Positions 51,902 through 61,645 of a stretch of DNA of 64,000 nucleotides are shown one piece after another. Position numbers and translations under genes: made by a program. The DNA comes from an uncultured Clostridia bacterium. Its GTDB lineage: Bacteria; Bacillota; Clostridia; Peptostreptococcales; Anaerovoracaceae. The DNA is taken from the NCBI GenBank assembly GCA_938049335.1, contig CALIYX010000009.1:124001-188000 (forward strand), written 5' to 3'. A model generated the notes under the pieces. That model did not search any database, was not told the DNA's origin, and saw nothing but the letters and a program-made list of their open reading frames with translations. The first letter of the stretch is position 1; each line of letters opens with the position of its first letter.

Positions 51902-53020
51902 CTAGTATGCGCTCTTTACAACATCGCATATTGTCTTTAGCTCATCATCTGTTAGATATGGATGCATAGGAAGACTCATAACCGTCTTGCTAAGCTTTTC
52001 GCATTCAGGTAGAACTACGCCTTCATTTGCTTCTGCATATGCAGTCGACTTGTGCATTGGAATAGGATAGTAGACCATGGCTGGAATACCATTGTCATTA
52101 AGTGTCTTAATTAGCTTTTCTCTTTCCTCAGTTGACTTTAGTTTAAGTGTAAACTGAGCCCATGATGAGCCGTAACCTTCAGGTACTACCGGTGTTTCTA
52201 CTATATCCTTTAGTTCCTTTGTATAGTAATCAGCCACATGATTTCTCTTGACCAGCTCATCATCAAAGATATTCAGCTTTTCGATAAGCACTGCTCCCTG
52301 AATAGTATCAAGTCTGCTGTTTAGACCAATCTGAATGTTATCATACTTGTCTGATCCCTGTCCGTGGACATGGATGGACTTCATCTTTGCATAAAGCTCA
52401 TCTGAGTTTGTGAATATCGCACCACCATCACCGTAGCACCCTAGTGGCTTAGCTGGGAAGAATGATGTACCTGCAACATCACCGAATGAGCAAGCCTTCT
52501 TTTCACCGATAGTTCCACCGAATCCTTGTGCAGCATCCTCTAGGACAAACAAGTTATACTTGTCAGCAATTCTTCTTATCTCATTGAAATCAGCAGGAAG
52601 TCCAAATAGATCAACGGCAATAATGCCCTTTGGCGCAAGTTTTCCTTCAGCAAGAGTCTTTTCTATGGTCTCTTCTAGAGCCTTAGGATTAATATTAAAT
52701 GTATCTCTGCATGAATCTACAAATACTGGTGTTCCTCCAGCAAGGCTTACGCTTTCACCACTTGCAAAGAATGTGAATGATGGTACGAAAACCGCATCAG
52801 TCTTCTTTACTCCATATGCCATTAGTGGAATTGTCAAAGCATCTGTACCACTTGCGCAAGCGATTACATGCTTAACTCCAACATATTCTGCAAGTCTTTT
52901 CTCAAGCTCTGCAACTTCAGCTCCTCCTATGAAGTGCTTGTGTGCAAGAATCTCCTGAATTCTCTCGTTTACCTTTGCCTCTATAACATCGTACTGTCTG
53001 TGTAGATCAATAAATTGCAT
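51902..53020 (-). CDS. wbpE: UDP-sugar 3-aminotransferase, WbpE-like (DegT/DnrJ family)
   Basis: A 372 aa PLP-dependent sugar aminotransferase. MQFIDLHRQYDVI at the start, CASGTDALTIPLMAYGV, EDAAQGFGG and the PLP lysine in SFFPAKPLGCYGDGGA match WbpE, which aminates the 3-keto group made by WbpB. It sits next to the WbpB-like gene. The ATG at 53018-53020 after GGAGGGG is preferred over 53071. Confidence 0.85.
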   Translation of the reverse strand: MQFIDLHRQYDVIEAKVNERIQEILAHKHFIGGAEVAELEKRLAEYVGVKHVIACASGTDALTIPLMAYGVKKTDAVFVPSFTFFASGESVSLAGGTPVFVDSCRDTFNINPKALEETIEKTLAEGKLAPKGIIAVDLFGLPADFNEIRRIADKYNLFVLEDAAQGFGGTIGEKKACSFGDVAGTSFFPAKPLGCYGDGGAIFTNSDELYAKMKSIHVHGQGSDKYDNIQIGLNSRLDTIQGAVLIEKLNIFDDELVKRNHVADYYTKELKDIVETPVVPEGYGSSWAQFTLKLKSTEEREKLIKTLNDNGIPAMVYYPIPMHKSTAYAEANEGVVLPECEKLSKTVMSLPMHPYLTDDELKTICDVVKSAY

Positions 53021-53074
53021 AACTACATCCCCTCCAATATCTAAATATCTAAATGAAATATTTTTGTTCAAAAA

Positions 53075-54061
53075 CTATATTAGTTGCTTATCTGCTTCTT
53101 CTAAAATCTTTAGCATTCTAATTGCTGAGTCTGGACCTGTTACGGACTCATGATTATTCTCTATGCAGTCTCTGAAGTGGTCAAGACTGTTGAACAGAGC
53201 ATCACCTTGTTCAAGCGAAGGTATGATACCGTCCCCAATTCTTGTTTTTACAACAAAGTCTTCGTATTCCATATTCTCAACGATTTTAACATCAAAACCC
53301 TTGTCATAAACAATTAACTTGTTCAATGCATCAACATCATCGTATACTATCATCTTCTTAGTTCCTGCGATGATAATTCTTCTCTCCTTGATTGGAGATA
53401 GCCAGCTTGAGCGTAAGTTAGCTAGGAACTTATCGAATTTGATGTTAAGGAATGTTATCGATTCTCTCTTAGTATAGATTTTCTCTCCCATAGCGCTTAC
53501 TGCAATAGGCTCTGCTCCATCAGATAGATAATCTATGATAGAAAGATCGTGAACACTTAAATCCCACATTGAGCTCACATCATTCTTAAGCTGACCAAGA
53601 TTTATTCTTGAGCAATCGAAATATAGTAAATCTCCAAGATCTCCACCATCAATTATTTCCTTAATTTTTTTGATCACTGGGTGGTATACCATTATGTGGT
53701 CAACATGTATTTTTAGATTCTTTTCCTTTGCAAGGTCCCTCAAAATAACAGCCTGCTCTACCGAATCTGTGAAAGGCTTTTCTACATATACATTTTTTCC
53801 TGCAAGTAGTGCCTCTTTTGCAAGCTGAAAGTGAGCGCTAGTCTCTACTGCAAGTGCTACTGCCTCTAGCTCAGGATCCTCTAGTAGGTCTCTAAAATTC
53901 TCTGTGTATGTAACGGACTCAGCATAAGTATTCTTTGCAAGCTCAATTCTCTCAGGCTTTTTGTCGCAAAGATATTTGAAATCAAAATTCTTATTTCTAT
54001 AAATATTTCTCGCTACATTCGGTCCCCAGTATCCAAATCCAACTAAACCGATCTTAACCAT
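53075..54061 (-). CDS. wbpB: UDP-sugar 3-dehydrogenase, WbpB-like (Gfo/Idh/MocA family)
   Basis: A 328 aa NAD-dependent oxidoreductase. Rossmann motif VGFGYWGPNVARNIYRN at 7-23, and the catalytic EKPF at about 94-97 with HVDHIMVYHP following. In the ManNAc3NAcA route WbpB oxidises C3 of UDP-GlcNAcA. Neighbouring aminotransferase and dehydrogenase genes support the role. Confidence 0.83.
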   Translation of the reverse strand: MVKIGLVGFGYWGPNVARNIYRNKNFDFKYLCDKKPERIELAKNTYAESVTYTENFRDLLEDPELEAVALAVETSAHFQLAKEALLAGKNVYVEKPFTDSVEQAVILRDLAKEKNLKIHVDHIMVYHPVIKKIKEIIDGGDLGDLLYFDCSRINLGQLKNDVSSMWDLSVHDLSIIDYLSDGAEPIAVSAMGEKIYTKRESITFLNIKFDKFLANLRSSWLSPIKERRIIIAGTKKMIVYDDVDALNKLIVYDKGFDVKIVENMEYEDFVVKTRIGDGIIPSLEQGDALFNSLDHFRDCIENNHESVTGPDSAIRMLKILEEADKQLI

Positions 54062-54099
54062 TTCTTACTCCTTGTTGCTAAATTATATCCTTGAATTAA

Positions 54100-55002
54100 T
54101 TATTTACTCTTTTTGTGTGCCTTAGCCGGCGTGCCAAATACTGTTAGTCCTGATTCAACATCAGACATAACAACACTATTCATGCCGACTGTAACATTAT
54201 CTCCTAGCTTAATCTGATTCATAATAACAGACGAAGCTATATATACATTATCACCAGTCTCAACAGAACCGTACAAATACGTTCCTGAAACAAGTGTATT
54301 TTTCTTTCCGAGGATGCAGTTGTGACTCACCTGACAAAGCGCATCTATCGATGTCTCATCTCCAATAACGGTATCATCGATGGTTCCTCTAGAAACTGTT
54401 GTTCCAGTTCCTATGTAAACGGATTTACCAATCTCAACACCACCATAGTGGCTCAGCATTTTTCTGTGTCCATCAGCACCTTCTACATATCCAAGGTCTG
54501 CATCACCTATGCAAACGCCTGATTCTATGATGGCGTTTTCTCCAATTTTGACATTTCCCTTTATGGAAACATTGTTTCCAATAATGCTATTTATGCCAAC
54601 TTTGATATTTCCATCTAGACTGCAGTTGTGTCCGATTTTTACACCCTCTCCAATCACGCATTCGTCTGAAATATAGGTGTTATGTCCTATATTTTTTGAC
54701 TGGTCTGCTTCATTACTTGTCTCTGCAAAGTACTCAACTAAGGAGAAAAATACTCTCTTTGAGCTAACGGTGTAAATTATATTTGGACAGCTTATGCTCT
54801 CACCAGTTTGCGTAATAACAAGTTTGCATCCGGATATATCCATACCCTTAGGAATTGATTCTAATTTTTTTATCCATGTGAAGGTTCCCTGCTTGTAGTT
54901 CTTTAGCGATGAAAAACCGTCTATCTCACAGTTTTCATCTCCACTGAACTTGAAGCTTTCTCCACTTTCTTTTAGATATTCTAGAAGTTCTTTAATCTTC
55001 AT
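54100..55002 (-). CDS. LpxD-like left-handed beta-helix acyltransferase C
   Basis: A 300 aa acyltransferase with an N-terminal domain to about 105 and hexapeptide repeats beyond; DALCQVSHNCILGKKN keeps the putative catalytic histidine. As the copy next to WbpB and WbpE, it is the best candidate for the N-acylation of the 3-amino group (the step done by WbpD elsewhere), although it is longer than WbpD and LpxD-like in layout. Confidence 0.77.
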   Translation of the reverse strand: MKIKELLEYLKESGESFKFSGDENCEIDGFSSLKNYKQGTFTWIKKLESIPKGMDISGCKLVITQTGESISCPNIIYTVSSKRVFFSLVEYFAETSNEADQSKNIGHNTYISDECVIGEGVKIGHNCSLDGNIKVGINSIIGNNVSIKGNVKIGENAIIESGVCIGDADLGYVEGADGHRKMLSHYGGVEIGKSVYIGTGTTVSRGTIDDTVIGDETSIDALCQVSHNCILGKKNTLVSGTYLYGSVETGDNVYIASSVIMNQIKLGDNVTVGMNSVVMSDVESGLTVFGTPAKAHKKSK

Positions 55003-55011
55003 TTTTCTCTC

Positions 55012-55668
55012 TTATTTCCCGATGTTTAGGTTTTCTCGTATCTCTTTTGCCGGATTACCATAAGCCACTATCTTATCTGAAGTATCTTTAGTTATCACAG
55101 CACCAGCTCCAATAATGCAATCTGAACCAACGGTTCTTCCGAGTGTTACAATTACTCCATCATCAATAAGTGTGTTCGATTTTATTTTGACGCCTCCCGA
55201 AAGGACTACACCAGACGCAATATAGACATGATCCTCAATGACATTGTCGTGATTTACCTGTGAACCTGTATTTACCACAACATTGTCACCTATCGTAGGA
55301 TTAGGTGTTATCAAGCAGCCACACTCTATTAATATACCTTTGCCAAGCTTAGCACCTGGTGCAACAACAGCGTTTGGATGTATTATGTTTACAGCCTCCC
55401 AGCCCTTTGCCACAAAGTTGTTATATACCTCTCTTCTATACTTCATACTGCCAAATGAGATGAAGAATTTATTTGTATTGTATTTTGCTTTTAGAGCATC
55501 GAGGTCTTCATATATTTCATCTATATGGACGCCGTTTATGGTCTTACCTCTGTTTTCCGGATTTCCGTCGATTGCACAAGCAACCTCATATTTATCTTGC
55601 TCTCTTAAATTGTAAAGAACAACATTAAAATGCTGTCCTGTTCCAACTAGGATTATCTTCTCCTTCAT
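55012..55668 (-). CDS. pglD: UDP-4-amino-sugar acetyltransferase, PglD/NeuD family
   Basis: A 218 aa enzyme: an N-terminal Rossmann-like sugar-binding domain (KIILVGTGQHFNVVLYNL, 4-21) and a C-terminal left-handed beta helix with HPNAVVAPGA and QVNHDNVIEDHVYIASG carrying the catalytic His. PglD acetylates UDP-4-amino-QuiNAc to UDP-diNAcBac. Immediately upstream of the initiating transferase gene, as in pgl loci. Confidence 0.83.
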   Translation of the reverse strand: MKEKIILVGTGQHFNVVLYNLREQDKYEVACAIDGNPENRGKTINGVHIDEIYEDLDALKAKYNTNKFFISFGSMKYRREVYNNFVAKGWEAVNIIHPNAVVAPGAKLGKGILIECGCLITPNPTIGDNVVVNTGSQVNHDNVIEDHVYIASGVVLSGGVKIKSNTLIDDGVIVTLGRTVGSDCIIGAGAVITKDTSDKIVAYGNPAKEIRENLNIGK

Positions 55669-55677
55669 AGCAATCCT

Positions 55678-56304
55678 CTAATTATTTCCTGTAAAATCTT
55701 CCATAGTAGCTGCTGAATCTGAGTTTATTCCTTCTCTCTTAAGCACGCAGTATATGGTTTTAAAAAATATTGATACATCTAGTCCAAATGAAACCTTGTC
55801 GACATATTCGATATCCTTGTTGAACTTCTCAGTCCAAGTTATCGCATTTCTTCCTGACACCTGTGCAAGTCCTGTAAGCCCTGGTCTTACATCGTGTCTT
55901 CTTTTTTGCTCATCACTATATAATGGCAAGTATTTAACTAAGAGAGGCCTCGGCCCAACAATGGACATATCGCCCTTTAGTATATTGTAAAGCTCAGGTA
56001 GTTCATCTAGGCTTGTTGATCTAAGTTTCTTACCAAAGCTAGTTAGTCTATACTCGTCATCAAGCAGATTCCCATTCTCATCCTTGGCATCAGTCATGGT
56101 TCTAAACTTATATAGCTTAAACACCTTACCGTTTAGTCCAGGTCTTTCCTGCTTAAAGATTACAGGCCCTCCAAGCTTTACTCTTACAAGTATTGCAAGA
56201 ATTATAAGTAAGGGGCTAAAGATTATTATGCTTAGCGCCGCTATGAGAAAATCCATAAACCTCTTTATTAATTTGCAGTACAATCCATTTGATTTTGATT
56301 TCAT
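55678..56304 (-). CDS. pglC: Initiating phosphoglycosyl transferase, PglC-like
   Basis: A 208 aa monotopic sugar transferase that moves a sugar phosphate, probably diNAcBac-1-P, to undecaprenyl phosphate. One re-entrant hydrophobic segment (about 13-42), FKLYKFRTMTDAKDENGNLL with basic residues, the Asp-Glu pair in STSLDELPEL, and MSIVGPRPLLV are all present. The short length is that of PglC and not of WbaP. Confidence 0.9.
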   Translation of the reverse strand: MKSKSNGLYCKLIKRFMDFLIAALSIIIFSPLLIILAILVRVKLGGPVIFKQERPGLNGKVFKLYKFRTMTDAKDENGNLLDDEYRLTSFGKKLRSTSLDELPELYNILKGDMSIVGPRPLLVKYLPLYSDEQKRRHDVRPGLTGLAQVSGRNAITWTEKFNKDIEYVDKVSFGLDVSIFFKTIYCVLKREGINSDSAATMEDFTGNN

Positions 56305-56346
56305 TCTTTACCTTAAATTCGTTTCTATTTCTATTTAAATATTCAT

Positions 56347-57402
56347 CTATTTCTTTAGAAGTTTATTCTTTAGGTACTTCTGCGCGTGCTTGTCATAGAG
56401 TTCCTTGCAAAGTATTGAAAGCGCTACACAAAGTACAAAAGAGACTAGCAGCTTACCCTTATTAGACTCAAATCCAGTGAGCCCACAAACCTTAGCTGAA
56501 AGTCTCCACAGGAATACCTGCAATATGAAGAAGTAAAATGTAAGACTTCCTGCATACTTTATAAGCTTGCTTTTTGTTAGTAAGCGAGGCTTAAACTTAA
56601 TTGAAATTAGCATAGCCAAAGCTATTAAATAGTAGTACAGAGGTGTAGTTACATATACTATTCCCATCTTATAGTGCAGTGTAAAAGCTGTTATCAATCC
56701 TGTGATAATCAGATTTACTGCCATCATAAGGGCTGCTTTCTTATTATTCCCTTTATCGTCCTCAGTAAATGCCATGCAAAGTGCTGCTCCAAATGCCACC
56801 TGCATTGCACGAAATACAGGGTTTACATATCCAGGTTGCACCCCAAATATCTGTAGCATAACCACTTCCGAGTATACTAGAACAGAGAATATAACTGATG
56901 TTACTAGGTATATACACCTTCGGTTCATCTTGAGCAGCTCTTGAACTAGCGGATATATGAAATATCCTAGAAGCAAAGAACTTATAAACCACGTCGCTCC
57001 ACTGTGCGATATTCCAAATAGACCGCCGTACATGGATTGCAATCCAAGAAGCTCAACTGGTGTTGAGTATATCTTCTGCTGAAGCGTGTTCTCTACAAGT
57101 ACATACGAGAGCATATGCACCAAAATGTAGATCGGGAAAAGCGTTATGAACCTCTTCTTATAGAAAGTTCTAAGTTCTCCCGCGTCGAGCAAGTTTCTAT
57201 TGCTATTGTTATAGTATATGGAAAAACCAGATACGACAAAGAAGCAAACCATTATTGGTGATGTAGTCGCACATATCAAGCCATCTACTAAGCTACTCCC
57301 ATATGTACATCCGAACATCGTTATGGAATGCCTCATATATATAAGAACTGCACAGCAGATCTTAATTATATCCAGTATCGCTAGATGTTCTCGTTTTTCC
57401 AT
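56347..57402 (-). CDS. Membrane acyltransferase, acyltransferase-3 family
   Basis: A 351 aa membrane protein with about ten helices. It begins MEKREHLAILDIIKICCAVLIYMRHS, whose RH near residue 25 is the conserved active-site position of the family, and continues with CFFVVSGFSIYY. These enzymes O-acetylate surface polysaccharides. Likely decorates the polymer made here. Confidence 0.85.
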   Translation of the reverse strand: MEKREHLAILDIIKICCAVLIYMRHSITMFGCTYGSSLVDGLICATTSPIMVCFFVVSGFSIYYNNSNRNLLDAGELRTFYKKRFITLFPIYILVHMLSYVLVENTLQQKIYSTPVELLGLQSMYGGLFGISHSGATWFISSLLLGYFIYPLVQELLKMNRRCIYLVTSVIFSVLVYSEVVMLQIFGVQPGYVNPVFRAMQVAFGAALCMAFTEDDKGNNKKAALMMAVNLIITGLITAFTLHYKMGIVYVTTPLYYYLIALAMLISIKFKPRLLTKSKLIKYAGSLTFYFFILQVFLWRLSAKVCGLTGFESNKGKLLVSFVLCVALSILCKELYDKHAQKYLKNKLLKK

Positions 57403-57455
57403 AAACCTATATCCTTATAAATATATTGAATTATCTCTTTCCCTTACTCTTCGGA

Positions 57456-58778
57456 TTAAAGAACGTCAATCTTTTCTCTATTCTTAACTTCCTTCATTGC
57501 ATTCTTAGAATCGAAGATAGCCTGAGCGTTCTTCTCTATCATGTCGTAGTCAACGTTTGTGTGTGCCGCAGCAACAAATACTATATCGTAGCTAGCAATT
57601 GCTTCAGGACTTATATCAGTTAATCCGACATATTCCTTACCGTGCGCTCTGAACTTAGGAATGTATGGGTCGAAGAAATCAACATCTGCACCTTCGCGCT
57701 GCAAGATTTCGATTACATCGATAGCTGGGCTTTCTCTGTAATCATCTATATCAGCCTTGTATGCTACTCCAAGAACTAGTACCTTTGATCCATTCAAAGC
57801 TTTCTTTGCGCGATTCAAAACCTTAGCAGCTCTGTCCACGCAGTACTCTGGCATCTTGTCGTTTATCATCATTGATGCTTCGATCATAGAAGTGTGGAAG
57901 CCGAACTCTCTTGCCTTCCATGTTAGGTAGTATGGATCTAGAGGTATGCAGTGTCCACCTAGACCTGGTCCTGGATAGAAAGCCTGGAAGCCGTATGGCT
58001 TTGTCTTAGCAGCATCAACAACCTCCCAAAGGCTGATATTCATTCTATCGCAAAGGATAGCAAGCTCATTAACGAGTCCGATATTGATATTTCTGTATGT
58101 GTTCTCTAGAATCTTCTCCATCTCAGCTACAGCTGGTGATGAAACCTCGTGAACATCTCCTACGAGAACTTCGCGATACATCTTTGCTATAACTTCGGTT
58201 GCATCCTTGCCAATAGCTCCAACAACCTTAGGAGTATTCTTTGTCTTAAACTGCTTGTTGCCTGGATCTACTCTCTCAGGTGAAAATCCGAGGTAAAAGT
58301 CCTCTCCGCATTTAAGTCCAGAACCTTCTTCTAGGATAGGCTTGATTAGCTCCTCTGTTGTTCCAGGGTATGTTGTTGATTCTAGAACAACCATTGTGCC
58401 TGGCTTTAGGTGCTGGGAAATAGCTATTGTTGAGTCCTTAACATAGCTGATATCTGGCTGCTGGTGAGAATCAAGTGGTGTTGGAACACAGATAGCGATG
58501 AAGTCAACATCCTTAACAAATGAAAAGTCGCTTGTTGCAGAAAGCTGTCCTGCATTTACAAGCTCTACTAAGTCGTCATCCACGACATCTCCAATGTAAT
58601 TGTGTCCTTTATTAACTAGGTCAACCTTCTCCTGCTGTACATCAAAGCCTATTGTCTTAAAGCCAGCCTTTGCCTTCTCTACTGCAAGTGGAAGACCTAC
58701 ATATCCAAGACCTACAACGCCTACAACTATCTCGTGGTTTTCAATTTTCTTAATAAGGGTTTCTTTAATATTTTTCAC
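57456..58778 (-). CDS. wbpA: UDP-N-acetylglucosamine 6-dehydrogenase, WbpA-like
   Basis: A 440 aa NAD-dependent dehydrogenase that oxidises UDP-GlcNAc to UDP-GlcNAcA. VGVVGLGYVGLPLAVEKA near 19-36, SPERVDPGN, and FYPGPGLGGHCIPLDPYYL with the catalytic cysteine match WbpA. It supplies the substrate for the WbpB and WbpE-like enzymes. Followed downstream by the acyltransferase gene, upstream by a 140 base gap in which only weak hairpins are seen. Confidence 0.88.
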   Translation of the reverse strand: MKNIKETLIKKIENHEIVVGVVGLGYVGLPLAVEKAKAGFKTIGFDVQQEKVDLVNKGHNYIGDVVDDDLVELVNAGQLSATSDFSFVKDVDFIAICVPTPLDSHQQPDISYVKDSTIAISQHLKPGTMVVLESTTYPGTTEELIKPILEEGSGLKCGEDFYLGFSPERVDPGNKQFKTKNTPKVVGAIGKDATEVIAKMYREVLVGDVHEVSSPAVAEMEKILENTYRNINIGLVNELAILCDRMNISLWEVVDAAKTKPYGFQAFYPGPGLGGHCIPLDPYYLTWKAREFGFHTSMIEASMMINDKMPEYCVDRAAKVLNRAKKALNGSKVLVLGVAYKADIDDYRESPAIDVIEILQREGADVDFFDPYIPKFRAHGKEYVGLTDISPEAIASYDIVFVAAAHTNVDYDMIEKNAQAIFDSKNAMKEVKNREKIDVL

Positions 58779-58918
58779 TTCTATACCTCTAAAGAATTAC
58801 ATATAAAATCTTACAAAAGTCTCTAATTTATCACTCTTCATTTTACCTCAAATGCAGTGTCTGTGCAAGTTTTTGCAAGCTCTACTAGCCTCTTACAGGC
58901 TCTATATTGAGGCTTGTT

Positions 58919-60199
58919 TTATTCGAAACACTTTCTAATCGTTTCGATTATTATATCCTGCTCCTCCACCGTCATCTTGTTATCGCTCGGCAGACAAAGG
59001 CCTCTATGGAATATGTCCATCGATACATCTAAAGGCCTGCCATCTGAGCCCACCGTGCCACCTGAGATGTAGGCGTTTGTAGTACATCTTCCGCTTCCCT
59101 CTCTCGTAACAAAAGGATTCATACGGAATAATGGTTGCGCATGCATAGCCTTCCAAATTGGTCGTCCCTCTGCATTTATCTCAACTAGGCGCTCGAGAAT
59201 TTCTGTAGGGCAGGTCTTTCCTGGCTCACTTATATATAGTGCTTCAGAATCGCTTCTCACCTGTTTGCACATCGCAGACTCGTCAATGATTGCGCATGAG
59301 AGCCAGTAGTTGGGCTCACTGTTTTTCTCATCAAAAGGATTCATCGAAATCGGAAGGCCTTTGAAGCCTTCTTTGTATCTTTCGTAGATCGCCTTCTTTT
59401 GCTCGATATGCTTATCAAGATACGGCATCTGACCTCTTGCAACTCCTGCAATAACATTGCTCATTCTGTAGTTATAGCCTACTTCCTCGTGCTGGTACCA
59501 AGCTGCTGCCTCTCTTGACTGAGTTGACCATTTCCTAACCTTCTCGGCCGCCTTCTCGTCGTCTGTAAGTAGCATTCCTCCTGAAGATCCAGTAATTATC
59601 TTATTTCCGTTAAAGCTTATCGCATTAAATTGTCCAAATCCACCAGTCTGCTTGCCTTTATATGTCGCTCCAAATGACTCAGCAGCATCCTCGACGATTA
59701 TGGCACCATGCTTATCGCAAATGGCTTTTATCTCGTCTATCTTTGCTGGAGTGCCGTATAGGTGTGCTATGACAACAAGCTTTACCTCTGGATATAGCTC
59801 AAAGGCCTTCTCAAGTGCAACTGGATCCATATTCCAGGTTTCGTACTCTGAGTCTATGAAAACGGGCACGCCGCCTTCATAAAGAACAGGATTAACTGTA
59901 GCAGAGAAGGTCATATCGGTACAGAAAACCTTATCGCCCGGCTTAACTCCAGCAAGCTTAACTGCTAGGTGGAGCGCCGATGTTCCCGAAGCAAGAGCAA
60001 CAGCATCCTTGGTCTCAGCCTTTTCGGCTACAAGACGCTCTAGCTCATTTATGTTTGCCCCAACCGTGGACATCCAATTTGTTTCGTATGCCTCCCTCAT
60101 GTAGTCCATCGACTCTTGATAGATTGTAGGCGTTGCTAGCCATACCTTTTTTTCGAACTTAAATGCGGTTTCTTTTGACATAAGATTTTGCACGGTCAA
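58919..60199 (-). CDS. pglE: UDP-4-keto-sugar aminotransferase, PglE-like (DegT/DnrJ family)
   Basis: A 426 aa PLP-dependent aminotransferase. ASGTSALHLAVKLAGVKPGD, EDAAESFGATYKG and the PLP lysine in SFNGNKIITGSSGGML match PglE-type enzymes that aminate the 4-keto sugar produced by PglF. The apparent start is a TTG (60197-60199), ten bases after AAAGGAG; the first ATG is six codons on and lacks a nearby site. Distinct from the WbpE-like enzyme at 51902. Confidence 0.85.
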   Translation of the reverse strand: MTVQNLMSKETAFKFEKKVWLATPTIYQESMDYMREAYETNWMSTVGANINELERLVAEKAETKDAVALASGTSALHLAVKLAGVKPGDKVFCTDMTFSATVNPVLYEGGVPVFIDSEYETWNMDPVALEKAFELYPEVKLVVIAHLYGTPAKIDEIKAICDKHGAIIVEDAAESFGATYKGKQTGGFGQFNAISFNGNKIITGSSGGMLLTDDEKAAEKVRKWSTQSREAAAWYQHEEVGYNYRMSNVIAGVARGQMPYLDKHIEQKKAIYERYKEGFKGLPISMNPFDEKNSEPNYWLSCAIIDESAMCKQVRSDSEALYISEPGKTCPTEILERLVEINAEGRPIWKAMHAQPLFRMNPFVTREGSGRCTTNAYISGGTVGSDGRPLDVSMDIFHRGLCLPSDNKMTVEEQDIIIETIRKCFE

Positions 60200-60284
60200 A
60201 GACCCTGCTCTCCTTTCGTAAAATCAACTAAATGCTGACATATTTATTGTTTAAGCGCAAATTGCGTTTAGATCTAAACAAAAT

Positions 60285-61622
60285 CTAACTTCTAAGCTTC
60301 TCAATCTCCTTCTTGAGATAGAATGGCTGTATTATGCAGTACGGTACTATTACTAGGATATTTGACAGCACAACTATGATCCAGGCATTTGGATAGAGCA
60401 TGGTTCCAAAATAGACAACACTATATTTAACAATGACTCCTATGCTGTAGCAAATGCATAAAACCATGACCTTACCAAATCCGTAGGCAAAGGTCTCCTG
60501 AACTGACTGAAGCATCATGATGCTTCCGTAGACTGCAAAGATAAGCGCATAGCTATAGTCCACCTGAATTGCATGATCGCCTAGCCATATGTTTACGACA
60601 AACTGCATAACTGCAATTATACAAAACTCCCCTATGACTCCAACTATTACTGCAAGATTAGCTGTCTTGTATATCTTCTTCACCCAAAGGTAGTCTCTCT
60701 CTTCCTGAGCCTTTGTAACCGCAGACCATACAGGAGTAAGCGCAAGCGCAAACACAGTGCCTGCCATTGAGAAAAGCCTATAGTATATCGAGAAGTAAAC
60801 CTCATACTTAGGTGATGTAAACTTTGTCACTAGATAGTCATCTGTTAGCAAGATCAAAAGGTGGAGTATCTGAGTCCACAGAAACAAAATTCCTATGTTT
60901 ATAGTCTTTGTTGCTGCTTCCTTCTCAAAGTATTTAAGACTAACGCCACAACCCTTGAGCTGCTCATCTCTAAATGCAACTAGCGTCACAGCTATGTATA
61001 GGATATTTGAGCTAACTACAAATACAATCGCAAGCCTTATAAGGTTATCGCTTATCGATGAAGAAGGTAATAGTAGTACCGCTAAAAACTGAAATAAGGA
61101 TGTCAAAAAGGCTATCATATTGTTCACTGCAGACTTCTGCAGTGCATATAGAATATAGATTACGATTTTAAAAACAAACTGTAATATTATTCCTACATAG
61201 ATGATTTTTACCGTAGTTGCTAGAGTTGCCTTATCTACGACCGATTCTGATATATTGAAAAAAATATTCCAATCAACATAACCTAGAGCTATCGTGCCGA
61301 TTCCAAGTAGAACCAGAGCTATGACTGTAATCATTATGTACGCCGACGAGATATATGTCTTTATCCTCTGTTTATCTCCCCTTACGAATTCTCTTGTCAG
61401 GCAATTTCTGAGTCCGTTACCTATTCCAATATCGAACATGAATATCCAGTTTGAGGTCGATAGAATCGTAAACCAAACTCCTAATACTAGCTTATTCTCA
61501 AAAAATCCCATATAAATAGGCAGAGAAAAGAAAGATAACAACATACCGAGGCCTTTAAACATAAAAGCTCCGGAAATGTTCTTGAATAAAGCTCTATCGC
61601 TACTACTCTTTAATATCTTCAA
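60285..61622 (-). CDS. Second polysaccharide flippase (MOP superfamily)
   Basis: A 445 aa membrane protein with about 12 helices. KNISGAFMFKGLGMLLSFFSLP near the start and MFDIGIGNGLRNCL are typical of polysaccharide flippases of the PST type. It is only distantly related to the flippase at 44384, so the locus has two. It may flip a different unit or be a leftover of locus exchange. Confidence 0.83.
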   Translation of the reverse strand: MKILKSSSDRALFKNISGAFMFKGLGMLLSFFSLPIYMGFFENKLVLGVWFTILSTSNWIFMFDIGIGNGLRNCLTREFVRGDKQRIKTYISSAYIMITVIALVLLGIGTIALGYVDWNIFFNISESVVDKATLATTVKIIYVGIILQFVFKIVIYILYALQKSAVNNMIAFLTSLFQFLAVLLLPSSSISDNLIRLAIVFVVSSNILYIAVTLVAFRDEQLKGCGVSLKYFEKEAATKTINIGILFLWTQILHLLILLTDDYLVTKFTSPKYEVYFSIYYRLFSMAGTVFALALTPVWSAVTKAQEERDYLWVKKIYKTANLAVIVGVIGEFCIIAVMQFVVNIWLGDHAIQVDYSYALIFAVYGSIMMLQSVQETFAYGFGKVMVLCICYSIGVIVKYSVVYFGTMLYPNAWIIVVLSNILVIVPYCIIQPFYLKKEIEKLRS

Positions 61623-61645
61623 AATTAATTCTCCACCCTATTTTT

